Assembly (NCBI GenBank): GCA_947090385.1
Contig: CAMUNZ010000034.1
Span: 1 to 12,616 of the forward strand
Reading direction: 5' to 3'
DNA: 12,616 nucleotides
Source of the DNA: an uncultured Campylobacter sp.
GTDB lineage: Bacteria > Campylobacterota > Campylobacteria > Campylobacterales > Campylobacteraceae
The translations under genes and the position numbers were made by a program. Shown piece after piece: positions 6,898 to 12,616 of the stretch. Under the pieces are notes generated by a model that did no database searches, was not told where the DNA came from, and was given only the letters and a program-made list of their open reading frames with translations. Position 1 is the first letter of the stretch. Each line of letters opens with the position of its first letter.

Positions 6898-8807
6898 AAA
6901 ATTAAATCTTTTGCAAATTTTGCGATATTTACGTCGTAAAATCCAAAATGTTTAAATAAATCATCGGCTTTAGCGCTTTCGCCAAATGTTTTCATGCCAA
7001 AAACTTCATCTGCAAATTTATACCATTCTAATCCACTAGCAGCTTCGACTGCCAGAATTTTCGTATTTTTATCGAAAATTTCGTCTAAATATTTTTTATC
7101 TTGTTTGCATAAAGTCTCAAAACAAGGCACACTTACAACATTTGTATTTAAATCTTCGTTGTCCAAAATTGCAGCCGCTTTTAAACAAATACCTACTTCG
7201 CTACCTGTGGCAATTAATGTTATTTTTGGATCTTTTGCTTTTTTTATCAAATATCCACCGTTTAAAACATCACCAAAAACTGTTTTTGGTAAAGATTCTA
7301 ATCCCTGCCTTGATAAAACAAAAGCTGCAGGTCTTTCATTTTTTAAAGCCTCTTTCCAACAAGCCACATTTTCATTTCCATCAGCCGGTCTATAAACATC
7401 TAAATTTGGCATAGCTCTAAGCATCGAAAGTTGTTCAATTGGCTCGTGAGTTGGCCCATCTTCGCCGACACCTATACTATCGTGAGTTAGTATAAAAAAC
7501 TCTTTTGTTTTCATAAGTGCAGCGATTCTAATACCTGCTTTCATATAATCACTAAACACAAAAAAAGTTGCGCAAAATGGTATAAAAAGCCCATATCTTG
7601 CATATGCATTTGTTATCGCCGCCATAGCTTGTTCGCGAATTCCAAAATGTAAATTTCTACCATTTGGAAAATCACCAAAATTTTTAAGTTCAGTTTTATT
7701 TGATGGTCCAAGATCGGCACTTCCACCTAAAAATGAAGGAATATTTTTTGCAATTGCATTTAAAATTTCGCCGTTGCTGTCTCTTGTGGCAATTTTTTTA
7801 CCACTAAAATCAGGAAATTCGATTTTTGAAAAATTCGGATTTATCAAATCGTTTAACAAAATTTTCTTCTCATCCGGCAAATTTTCTAAACTTTTTTTCC
7901 ACAAACTTTCATTTAAATCCCCTCTTTCGATAGCCATTCTAAATCTAAAAAGCGTATCTTCATCTATAAAAAAACTTTTTTCAGGATCAAAACCAGCTAA
8001 TTTTTTTGACTCTTTTATAATTTCTTCTCCAATAGGAGCGCCGTGAGTTTTGTGGCTTCCTTCTAAACCGATAGCGCCTTTTCCTATCGTTGTATTTGCG
8101 ATGATCAAATATGGTTTTGTTTTATTTTGTGCTTCATTTAAAGCCGCTTCAATCTCAGCAAAATTATGACCATCTATCCTTACAACTTCCCAATTTTGCG
8201 CTTCAAAACGATTTTTTATATCTTCACTCCAAGCGATTGTTGTATCACCTTCTATCGTTATATGATTATTATCGTAAATTAAAATAAGATTGTCTAAAGA
8301 GTGTTTTCCAGCTAATGCACAAGCTTCATAGCTAATGCCTTCTTGCAAATCTCCATCGCCACAAATGCAATAAACTTTATGATTTATGATTTTTATCTCA
8401 TCAGTATTTAGTAAATTTGCAGCAGTTTTTGCAGCCATAGCAAAGCCGACAGCATTTGCTACACCCTGCCCCAATGGACCAGTCGCTATTTCTACGCCAC
8501 AAGTTGAAATTTCTGGATGACCTGGAGTTTTTGAATGAAGTTGTCTAAAATTTTTAAGATCATCTAAGGTCAAATCAAAACCACATAAATACAAATAAGC
8601 ATAAACTAAGCTACTTGCGTGACCGCCAGAAAATACCAAACGATCTCTGTTTAACCAATTTGGATTTTTCGGATTTATATTGATTTTTTGAGATAAAATC
8701 GTAATTATATCGGCAAGCCCCATAGGAGCACCAGGATGACCGGAATTTGCTTTTTGCACCATATCGGCACATAAAAATCTTATAGTATTGGCATCTTTTT
8801 GAAGCAT
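6891..8807 (-). CDS. tkt: Transketolase
   Basis: A 638-residue cytosolic enzyme that moves two-carbon ketol units between sugar phosphates in the non-oxidative pentose phosphate pathway, using thiamine diphosphate and a divalent metal. Diagnostic motifs: His24 in SGHPGAPMG, the TPP/metal motif GDGDLQEG (150-157) with Asn180/Asn181 completing the site, His91 region HSKTPGHPE, catalytic Glu392 in GIREQAM, and the C-terminal half signature DSIGVGEDGPTHEP (443-456). Length is close to the usual 630-670. It is the last gene of the - strand operon: ATG 8807 comes 2 nt after the ispA stop, and its ribosome site GAAAGG (8819-8814) lies inside the end of ispA. In organisms lacking glucose-6-phosphate dehydrogenase, transketolase supplies pentoses and erythrose 4-phosphate; whether that holds here cannot be seen. 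Confidence 0.98.
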   Translation of the reverse strand: MLQKDANTIRFLCADMVQKANSGHPGAPMGLADIITILSQKININPKNPNWLNRDRLVFSGGHASSLVYAYLYLCGFDLTLDDLKNFRQLHSKTPGHPEISTCGVEIATGPLGQGVANAVGFAMAAKTAANLLNTDEIKIINHKVYCICGDGDLQEGISYEACALAGKHSLDNLILIYDNNHITIEGDTTIAWSEDIKNRFEAQNWEVVRIDGHNFAEIEAALNEAQNKTKPYLIIANTTIGKGAIGLEGSHKTHGAPIGEEIIKESKKLAGFDPEKSFFIDEDTLFRFRMAIERGDLNESLWKKSLENLPDEKKILLNDLINPNFSKIEFPDFSGKKIATRDSNGEILNAIAKNIPSFLGGSADLGPSNKTELKNFGDFPNGRNLHFGIREQAMAAITNAYARYGLFIPFCATFFVFSDYMKAGIRIAALMKTKEFFILTHDSIGVGEDGPTHEPIEQLSMLRAMPNLDVYRPADGNENVACWKEALKNERPAAFVLSRQGLESLPKTVFGDVLNGGYLIKKAKDPKITLIATGSEVGICLKAAAILDNEDLNTNVVSVPCFETLCKQDKKYLDEIFDKNTKILAVEAASGLEWYKFADEVFGMKTFGESAKADDLFKHFGFYDVNIAKFAKDLILK

Positions 8808-8809
8808 TT

Positions 8810-9655
8810 TTAACCTTTCAAATATTTATCAATCAAATTTGTAACTAAAATTTTAATCTTTTCATTTTGTTTTTGAGATTTTATATCATCGATTAAAGAA
8901 TTTAAAAATTCTTTTGATTTTTCTATGCCCAATAAATTTGTATATGAATTTTTATAAGTATCGTTATGGACTGGTTTTCCAGTCTCTTTTATCGTAGAAG
9001 TAGCATCAATTAAATCATCATTTACCTGAAAAGCAAGCCCTAATTTAACCCCAATTTTATATAAATCTTGTCCAAGATTATCATCATTTGTGGCGATAAT
9101 TCCACCAAGTTGCATACAAGCAGCGATCAATGCGCCAGTTTTGTGGATATGCAAAAATTTTAAATTTTCTAAATTTAACTTTTGTTTCTCAAAATAGCAA
9201 TCCAAAGCTTGACCTAAAACCATCCCGTAAATTCCACCATTTTGAGATAAAATTTTTACACATTTTACTTTTATATCATCGTTTAATTTTGAATTTGCTA
9301 TCAAATAAAAAGCATGAGTATTTAAAGCATCACCTACTAAAATGGCAGTTGTTTCATCAAATTTTTTATGAACACTTGTAATGCCTCGCCTTAAATCGGC
9401 ATTATCCATAGCTGGTAAATCATCGTGTATCAATGAATAAGTATGGAAAATTTCAACGCCAAAAGCTATATTTAGTGCGTTTTCTATCATTTTTGGATTT
9501 AAAGCTTCTACAACTCCTAATAAAAGCTGCGCTCTAAAATGTTTTCCGCCTTTAATCATATAATTTAAAGCATCGTTAAAATATGGATGAAAACTTTCAA
9601 CCTGAAATAAATTTTTCTCTAAAAAATCGACAAAAATTTTATTTAAATCAGACAT
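8810..9655 (-). CDS. ispA: Polyprenyl (farnesyl/geranylgeranyl) diphosphate synthase
   Basis: A 281-residue prenyltransferase that condenses isopentenyl diphosphate with allylic diphosphates to make farnesyl diphosphate (possibly geranylgeranyl), precursor of undecaprenyl phosphate and quinone side chains. The first Asp-rich motif is DDLPAMD (78-84) followed by RRG (89-91); the second is DDLID (213-217) after GLAFQVN. GGKHFRAQ (36-43) is the diphosphate-binding Lys-Arg region, and KTG (172-174) is also conserved. The long DDxxxxD spacing is that of bacterial FPP synthases. I place the start at ATG 9655, overlapping ybaB by 8 nt; a TTG at 9667 would add four residues but has no better ribosome site. 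Product chain length cannot be settled from motifs alone. Confidence 0.95.
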   Translation of the reverse strand: MSDLNKIFVDFLEKNLFQVESFHPYFNDALNYMIKGGKHFRAQLLLGVVEALNPKMIENALNIAFGVEIFHTYSLIHDDLPAMDNADLRRGITSVHKKFDETTAILVGDALNTHAFYLIANSKLNDDIKVKCVKILSQNGGIYGMVLGQALDCYFEKQKLNLENLKFLHIHKTGALIAACMQLGGIIATNDDNLGQDLYKIGVKLGLAFQVNDDLIDATSTIKETGKPVHNDTYKNSYTNLLGIEKSKEFLNSLIDDIKSQKQNEKIKILVTNLIDKYLKG

Positions 9656-9959
9656 TAAAACCGCCAAATCCGCCTAACATATTTGCAACCATCGATTTTT
9701 TTTGATCTTCTATCAATTTTAAAGCATCGTTCATCGCAGAAATTAACAAAATTTGCAAGCTCTCTTTATCGCCAAGCAAACTATCATCGATATTCAAATC
9801 CAAAACTTCTCCACCACCATTTATGCGAATTTCTACCATTCCTCCACCACTTTTTACACAAAACTCTTTTTTTGAATTTTCATCTTGCAACTCTTTTGCT
9901 TTTTTTTGCGCTTCATCCAACATTTGACCCATTTTTGAAAAATCCATACCCTCAAACAT
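9648..9959 (-). CDS. ybaB: YbaB/EbfC family nucleoid-associated protein
   Basis: A 103-residue DNA-binding protein of the YbaB/EbfC family, which forms dimers that bind DNA and help organise the nucleoid; in other bacteria it often sits beside dnaX-recR, which is not so here. Residues 9-30 are a charged helix (KMGQMLDEAQKKAKELQDEN). They are followed by the family core SGGGMVEIRINGGGEVLDLN (37-56) and a C-terminal helix (NDALKLIEDQKKSMVANMLGG). The end is glycine- and phenylalanine-rich (GGFGGF). The start at 9959 is supported by AAAGGA (9973-9968), 8 nt before the ATG; a second Met at residue 5 is possible. It overlaps panD by 8 nt and ispA by 8 nt. Confidence 0.93.
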   Translation of the reverse strand: MFEGMDFSKMGQMLDEAQKKAKELQDENSKKEFCVKSGGGMVEIRINGGGEVLDLNIDDSLLGDKESLQILLISAMNDALKLIEDQKKSMVANMLGGFGGFNV

Positions 9960-10314
9960 CTAATTTTTCCTTTATTTTATTTTTTTCATCGACTAGAACT
10001 ATTTGCGGTTTATGATTTTTTGCGTCTTTTATGTCAATTCTCGCATAACTTACAATTATTACTATATCGCCTTTTTGACATTTTCTAGCAGCTGCTCCGT
10101 TTAAACAAATAATTCCGCTATTTGCTTTGCCTTTTATGACATAAGTTGTAAGTCTTTCACCGTTATTGTTGTTTAAAACATCTACTTTTTCAAACTCAAC
10201 TAAACCAGCTTTTTGCATCAATTCTTCATCAATTGTGATGCTACCAACATAATTCAAATCCGCATCAGTTACAGTTGCCCTGTGAATTTTGCTTTTTAAA
10301 ATTTCAATTTGCAT
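9952..10314 (-). CDS. panD: Aspartate 1-decarboxylase precursor
   Basis: A 120-residue pro-enzyme that converts L-aspartate to beta-alanine for pantothenate and coenzyme A. It is cleaved between Gly24 and Ser25 in the motif YVGSITID (22-29), and the new serine becomes the pyruvoyl cofactor; both residues are present. Other conserved parts are KIHRATVTDADLNY (9-22), NGERLTTYVI (50-59) and NGAAARKCQKGDIVIIVSYA (72-91). Length is close to the normal 115-130. ATG 10314 overlaps the murE stop by 11 nt and has AAAGGA 6 nt upstream. In C. jejuni panD sits, as I recall, with panB and panC, so its place between murE and ybaB is a lineage difference. No panB or panC is in this window. Confidence 0.97.
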   Translation of the reverse strand: MQIEILKSKIHRATVTDADLNYVGSITIDEELMQKAGLVEFEKVDVLNNNNGERLTTYVIKGKANSGIICLNGAAARKCQKGDIVIIVSYARIDIKDAKNHKPQIVLVDEKNKIKEKLDV

Positions 10315-11587
10315 AATATTCCTTTACTATTTCTTTATCACTAAAATGGTATTTTACACCTTTAATTTCTTGATAAGTTTCATCACCTTTTCCCAAAATT
10401 ACAACAATTTCCCCGTTTTTCGCTAAATCCAAAGCTTGAAAAATTGCCTTTTTTCTATCTTCTTGCACAATCACATTTGAAAATTTTTGCATTCCTTTTA
10501 AAATTTGTTTTATTATAAAATTTGGATCTTCGTTTCTTGGATTATCGCTTGTGACAATGCAAATTTGACTTAAATTTTGTGCTATTTTTCCCATTATTGG
10601 GCGTTTTGTGTTATCTCTATCACCACCAGCACCAAAAACACAAATGATCTTTTCTTTACTAAAAGCTTTTACAACTTTTTCTATACCATCTGGAGTATGC
10701 GCAAAATCAACAATCACAAGCGGATTTTTATGAACTATCTCAACGCGTCCTTCAACTCCTTGAAAATTTTCAAAACTTTTTGCTATTTCATCACTATTAT
10801 AATTTGTCAAAAGCTTAGCAGCAGCAAAACTTGCAAGCAAATTATAAAGATTAAATTTCCCAACTAGTAGACTTTTCAACGAAATTTCATCATTTTTAAA
10901 ACAAATTTTTGCTTTTATATAATCTTTTATATCGTAATTTAAAACAGAAAACTCAGCATCATTTTTTAACGAATAAGTGTAAGAATTTTTTTGGTTATAT
11001 TTTATAAATTTGTCATCTTTATTTATGATTTTTAAACAATCATCACTAAAAAAACTGCTTTTTACTTTTACATAATTTTCAAAAGTTTTATGAAAATCTA
11101 AATGATCTTGCGTTAAATTTGTAAAAATTTTAAGCCAAAATTTAATCCCATCTATGCGATTTTGCGCGATTGCGTGAGAACTAACTTCCATAACCAAAAA
11201 ATCACATTTATTTTCGCTTGCAATTTTTAAATATTCAAAAATTTTTAAATTGCAACTAGTTGTAAGACCTTTTTCATCAAATTGTTTTTCATTTAAAAAA
11301 GCGCCTCTTGTTCCACAAAGCACGACATTAAAACCTAAATTTTGCAAACTTTTAGCTATCAAATTAGCCGTCGTAGTTTTGCCATTTGTTCCAGTTATTC
11401 CTACAATTTTTATATTTTTATCTATATTTAAAATTTTGTTTAATTCATCAAAATTTAAAATTATCGCGCCATTTTTTTTCGCATCTTCTACAAATTTCAA
11501 ATTTTGAGAATTTTTTAAAAAATAACAGCCATCTTTACATTCATTTGAATCATCTGTTATGAAATTATCTTTTATTTCTATTTTCAT
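10304..11587 (-). CDS. murE: UDP-N-acetylmuramoyl-tripeptide synthetase (meso-diaminopimelate-adding MurE)
   Basis: A 427-residue cytosolic ATP-dependent ligase that adds the third amino acid of the peptidoglycan stem to UDP-MurNAc-Ala-Glu. The ATP-binding P-loop is GITGTNGKTTT (63-73). EVSSHA (134-139) and NLTQDHLDFH (157-166) are Mur ligase signatures. The C-terminal domain carries DNPRNEDP (348-355): the DNPR motif is the diaminopimelate-recognition signature, so meso-DAP rather than lysine is the substrate. The N-terminal UDP-binding domain is short: the P-loop begins near residue 66 rather than near 110 as in E. coli. I choose ATG 11587 over a GTG at 11599 because AGGTG (11601-11597) lies 9 nt before the ATG and overlaps the GTG itself. 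It overlaps the upstream gene by 23 nt. Confidence 0.96.
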   Translation of the reverse strand: MKIEIKDNFITDDSNECKDGCYFLKNSQNLKFVEDAKKNGAIILNFDELNKILNIDKNIKIVGITGTNGKTTTANLIAKSLQNLGFNVVLCGTRGAFLNEKQFDEKGLTTSCNLKIFEYLKIASENKCDFLVMEVSSHAIAQNRIDGIKFWLKIFTNLTQDHLDFHKTFENYVKVKSSFFSDDCLKIINKDDKFIKYNQKNSYTYSLKNDAEFSVLNYDIKDYIKAKICFKNDEISLKSLLVGKFNLYNLLASFAAAKLLTNYNSDEIAKSFENFQGVEGRVEIVHKNPLVIVDFAHTPDGIEKVVKAFSKEKIICVFGAGGDRDNTKRPIMGKIAQNLSQICIVTSDNPRNEDPNFIIKQILKGMQKFSNVIVQEDRKKAIFQALDLAKNGEIVVILGKGDETYQEIKGVKYHFSDKEIVKEYYAN

Positions 11588-12098
11588 AAATTTTTTCACC
11601 TATTTGTTTTAATCTTGCATCTCCCAAAAAAACTTTTAAGGAATTTTCAAAAGTCTCGAATGCCATTTGTTCGTAACCATTTTTAAATAAAATCACCATA
11701 AAATCAAAAAAATCTTCTCTATTTTCAAACGAAATTTTGGTATTAAAATGAATTTTTTCAAAAACTTCTCTAAAATTATTATTTTTAATCAAAATTTTTA
11801 AATCTTTAAAAGATATTATATTTAAACCATTAACTTTTATAACTTCATCCGCAAAATCACCTAATTCTTTAGAATCAAAGAGAGTGATTAATTTTTTGTA
11901 ATCTTTTGATTTTTGATAAAAATTTTCAAATTTATATTGAGCGTTATCTGGAGATTTTTTTGCAAAATAACTTAAATCCAACAAAAAAGTAATTTCATCA
12001 TTTGGAGTTTTTTCAAACTCTTTCGTAAAACCAAAAATTGCTTCATCAAAATTGTTATTTTCGAAAGCTTTAAGTCCAAGCTCTTTAAAATTTTTCAA
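11565..12098 (-). CDS. Hypothetical protein with a TPR-like N-terminus
   Basis: I do not recognise this 177-residue protein by name. From memory, C. jejuni has an uncharacterised gene between nfu and murE in the same place (Cj1640), so it may be a lineage-conserved partner of this operon. It is rich in Lys, Phe, Glu and Asn, has no signal peptide or membrane segment, and looks all-helical. Residues 5-32 (ELGLKAFENNNFDEAIFGFT and on) resemble one tetratricopeptide hairpin, with the small-residue and aromatic spacing of TPR; later helices are less clear. The frame is open up to 12155, but those extra residues come from DNA coding for the end of Nfu. TTG 12098 has AGGA 8 nt upstream and overlaps nfu by 14 nt, so I choose it. 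A protein-binding role is only inference. Confidence 0.8.
   Translation of the reverse strand: MKNFKELGLKAFENNNFDEAIFGFTKEFEKTPNDEITFLLDLSYFAKKSPDNAQYKFENFYQKSKDYKKLITLFDSKELGDFADEVIKVNGLNIISFKDLKILIKNNNFREVFEKIHFNTKISFENREDFFDFMVILFKNGYEQMAFETFENSLKVFLGDARLKQIGEKIYENRNKR
11597..11601 (-). promoter_or_regulatory. murE ribosome binding site (decides the start)
   Basis: On the - strand this reads AGGTG, 9 nt before ATG 11587. The alternative GTG start at 11599 would lie within it and has no site of its own. Confidence 0.7.
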
Positions 12099-12360
12099 TA
12101 TCAAATTCCTCGTCAAGCGGTATATTTTTGATTGAAATTTCTGGATGAATATCAATTTTTAACTGCTTTTCTATGCCGTGTCTTAAAGTGGCATCGCTTG
12201 AAGGACATCCGTGACAATGTCCGATTAATCTTACAAAAACAACCCCATTTTTTATGCCTAAAATTTCGATATTTCCACCATCTTTTACAAGTATCGGGCG
12301 GATATTATTTATCACTTCGTTAATAGGTTCTAAAAGTTCTTCATCGCTAAAAGGTATCAT
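12085..12360 (-). CDS. NifU-like Fe-S cluster scaffold/carrier (Nfu domain)
   Basis: A 91-residue cytosolic protein consisting of a single NifU C-terminal (Nfu) domain, which holds a [4Fe-4S] cluster at a dimer interface and passes it to target enzymes. The diagnostic motif is GHCHGCPSSDATLRHGIE (47-64), with cluster ligands Cys49 and Cys52 (CxxC). The start of the domain reads INEVINNIRPILVKDGGNIE (13-32), the usual (I/V)RPxLxxDGG pattern. The frame is open upstream to 12396, but AAGGA 5 nt before ATG 12360 fixes the start, and the extra residues would come from promoter DNA. First gene of the seven-gene - strand operon. It lacks the N-terminal IscU-like and ferredoxin parts of full NifU. 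Confidence 0.95.
   Translation of the reverse strand: MIPFSDEELLEPINEVINNIRPILVKDGGNIEILGIKNGVVFVRLIGHCHGCPSSDATLRHGIEKQLKIDIHPEISIKNIPLDEEFDIEKF
12107..12110 (-). promoter_or_regulatory. Ribosome binding site supporting the TTG start of the hypothetical gene
   Basis: On the - strand AGGA (within GAGGA), 8 nt before TTG 12098 and inside the end of nfu. No ATG lies near a comparable site. Confidence 0.6.
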
Positions 12361-12385
12361 TTTTATCCTTAAAAATTTTCGCCCT

Positions 12386-12391
12386 ATTTTA
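12386..12391 (-). promoter_or_regulatory. Probable promoter -10 of the nfu-to-tkt operon
   Basis: On the - strand TAAAAT (12391-12386), within GGATAAAATAGGG, lies about 26 nt before the nfu start, giving a predicted leader of about 20 nt. No convincing -35 is seen. It matches TATAAT at five of six positions. Confidence 0.5.
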
Positions 12392-12424
12392 TCCAATAAG
12401 ACTTAAAAATTTCAAAATTTTTGT

Positions 12425-12430
12425 TATAAT
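12425..12430 (+). promoter_or_regulatory. Promoter -10 (extended) of the divergent gene
   Basis: A perfect TATAAT preceded by TG one base upstream (TGTTATAAT, 12422-12430) makes a good extended -10. The predicted transcript starts near 12436, leaving a leader of about 17 nt before ATG 12454. Confidence 0.7.
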
Positions 12431-12453
12431 CGTGCACTTTTTAAAGGCTGAAA

Positions 12454-12616
12454 ATGGATTTTTATCAAAAATTAAAAGAACTTAAAATTTATGATATTGA
12501 TAAAATTTTAAAAAGCTTTCAAAATCAAAAAAACGTCTTTGTTTTTGTAAATTTAATAAAAAATTCTTACGAAAATTTTGAATATTTTTGCAAAAATTTA
12601 GAAATAAAAACAAAAA
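12454..12616 (+). CDS. Unrecognised protein, N-terminal part, cut by the window edge
   Basis: An open frame of 54 codons starts at ATG 12454 with no stop before the window ends. AAAGG (12443-12447) lies 6 nt upstream and a strong extended -10 lies just before that, so expression is well supported. The visible protein begins MDFYQKLKELKIYDIDKILK and is rich in Lys, Asn and Phe. It has one short hydrophobic beta-like stretch (NVFVFVNLI, residues 27-35) and no signal peptide. I recognise no family. It is transcribed away from the nfu operon. Confidence 0.75.
   Translation, partial: MDFYQKLKELKIYDIDKILKSFQNQKNVFVFVNLIKNSYENFEYFCKNLEIKTK

Noticed and set aside
6994..7414. Long open frames on the strand opposite tkt (also those opposite ispA, ybaB, murE and serA)
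   Set aside because: They are low-complexity frames rich in Leu, Phe, Ser and Lys, without ribosome sites, and lie antisense to genes with complete family motifs.
12099..12155. Longer form of the hypothetical gene starting at 12155
   Set aside because: The added residues are a shadow of the Nfu C-terminus in another frame; TTG 12098 has a clear AGGA site.
12361..12396. Longer form of the Nfu protein starting upstream of 12360
   Set aside because: The extra residues would be encoded by the ribosome site and promoter; ATG 12360 has AAGGA at ideal spacing and begins just before the domain.
1..12616. Search for CRISPR repeats, tRNA cloverleafs, insertion sequence ends and toxin-antitoxin pairs
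   Set aside because: I saw no spaced direct repeats, tRNA-like stems, transposase motifs or paired small genes; gaps between genes are all under 200 nt.

Overview
The window is an AT-rich, gene-dense stretch of a bacterial chromosome (G+C judged low by eye). Gene content, order and codon use point to an epsilonproteobacterium, most likely a Campylobacter. From memory, the C. jejuni chromosome has a similar nfu / hypothetical / murE / ybaB / ispA / tkt run, and C. jejuni also carries a five-gene nickel-type ABC operon (nikZYXWV) laid out like the transporter operon here. I see no tRNA, rRNA, CRISPR array, insertion sequence or phage gene.

Left part, + strand: the 3' end of rpsA (ribosomal protein S1), a hairpin terminator, then serA (3-phosphoglycerate dehydrogenase, first step of serine synthesis) and another terminator. 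A promoter follows and drives a compact five-gene ABC importer operon: a secreted family 5 solute-binding protein, two inner-membrane permeases and two short ATPases. The layout and the histidines in the binding protein suggest nickel uptake, with a peptide importer as the alternative. The second permease is split into two frames at a T6G run. A -1 shift exactly there restores a textbook permease sequence. This is the most interesting point in the window: it could be programmed frameshifting, a phase-variable or mutated tract, or a sequencing error.

Right part, - strand, reading right to left: a seven-gene, almost gapless operon, nfu - hypothetical - murE - panD - ybaB - ispA - tkt. It links Fe-S cluster delivery, peptidoglycan precursor synthesis, beta-alanine for pantothenate/CoA, a nucleoid-associated protein, isoprenoid synthesis and the pentose phosphate pathway. 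Five of the six junctions overlap by 8 to 23 nt and the sixth has a 2-nt gap, so the run is probably one transcript. It converges on the ABC operon at a shared hairpin near 6862-6890. At the right edge a divergent promoter starts an unrecognised gene that runs out of the window.

Beyond the split permease and the unrecognised genes, most of the window is ordinary core metabolism. I do not see a clearly novel multi-gene system.
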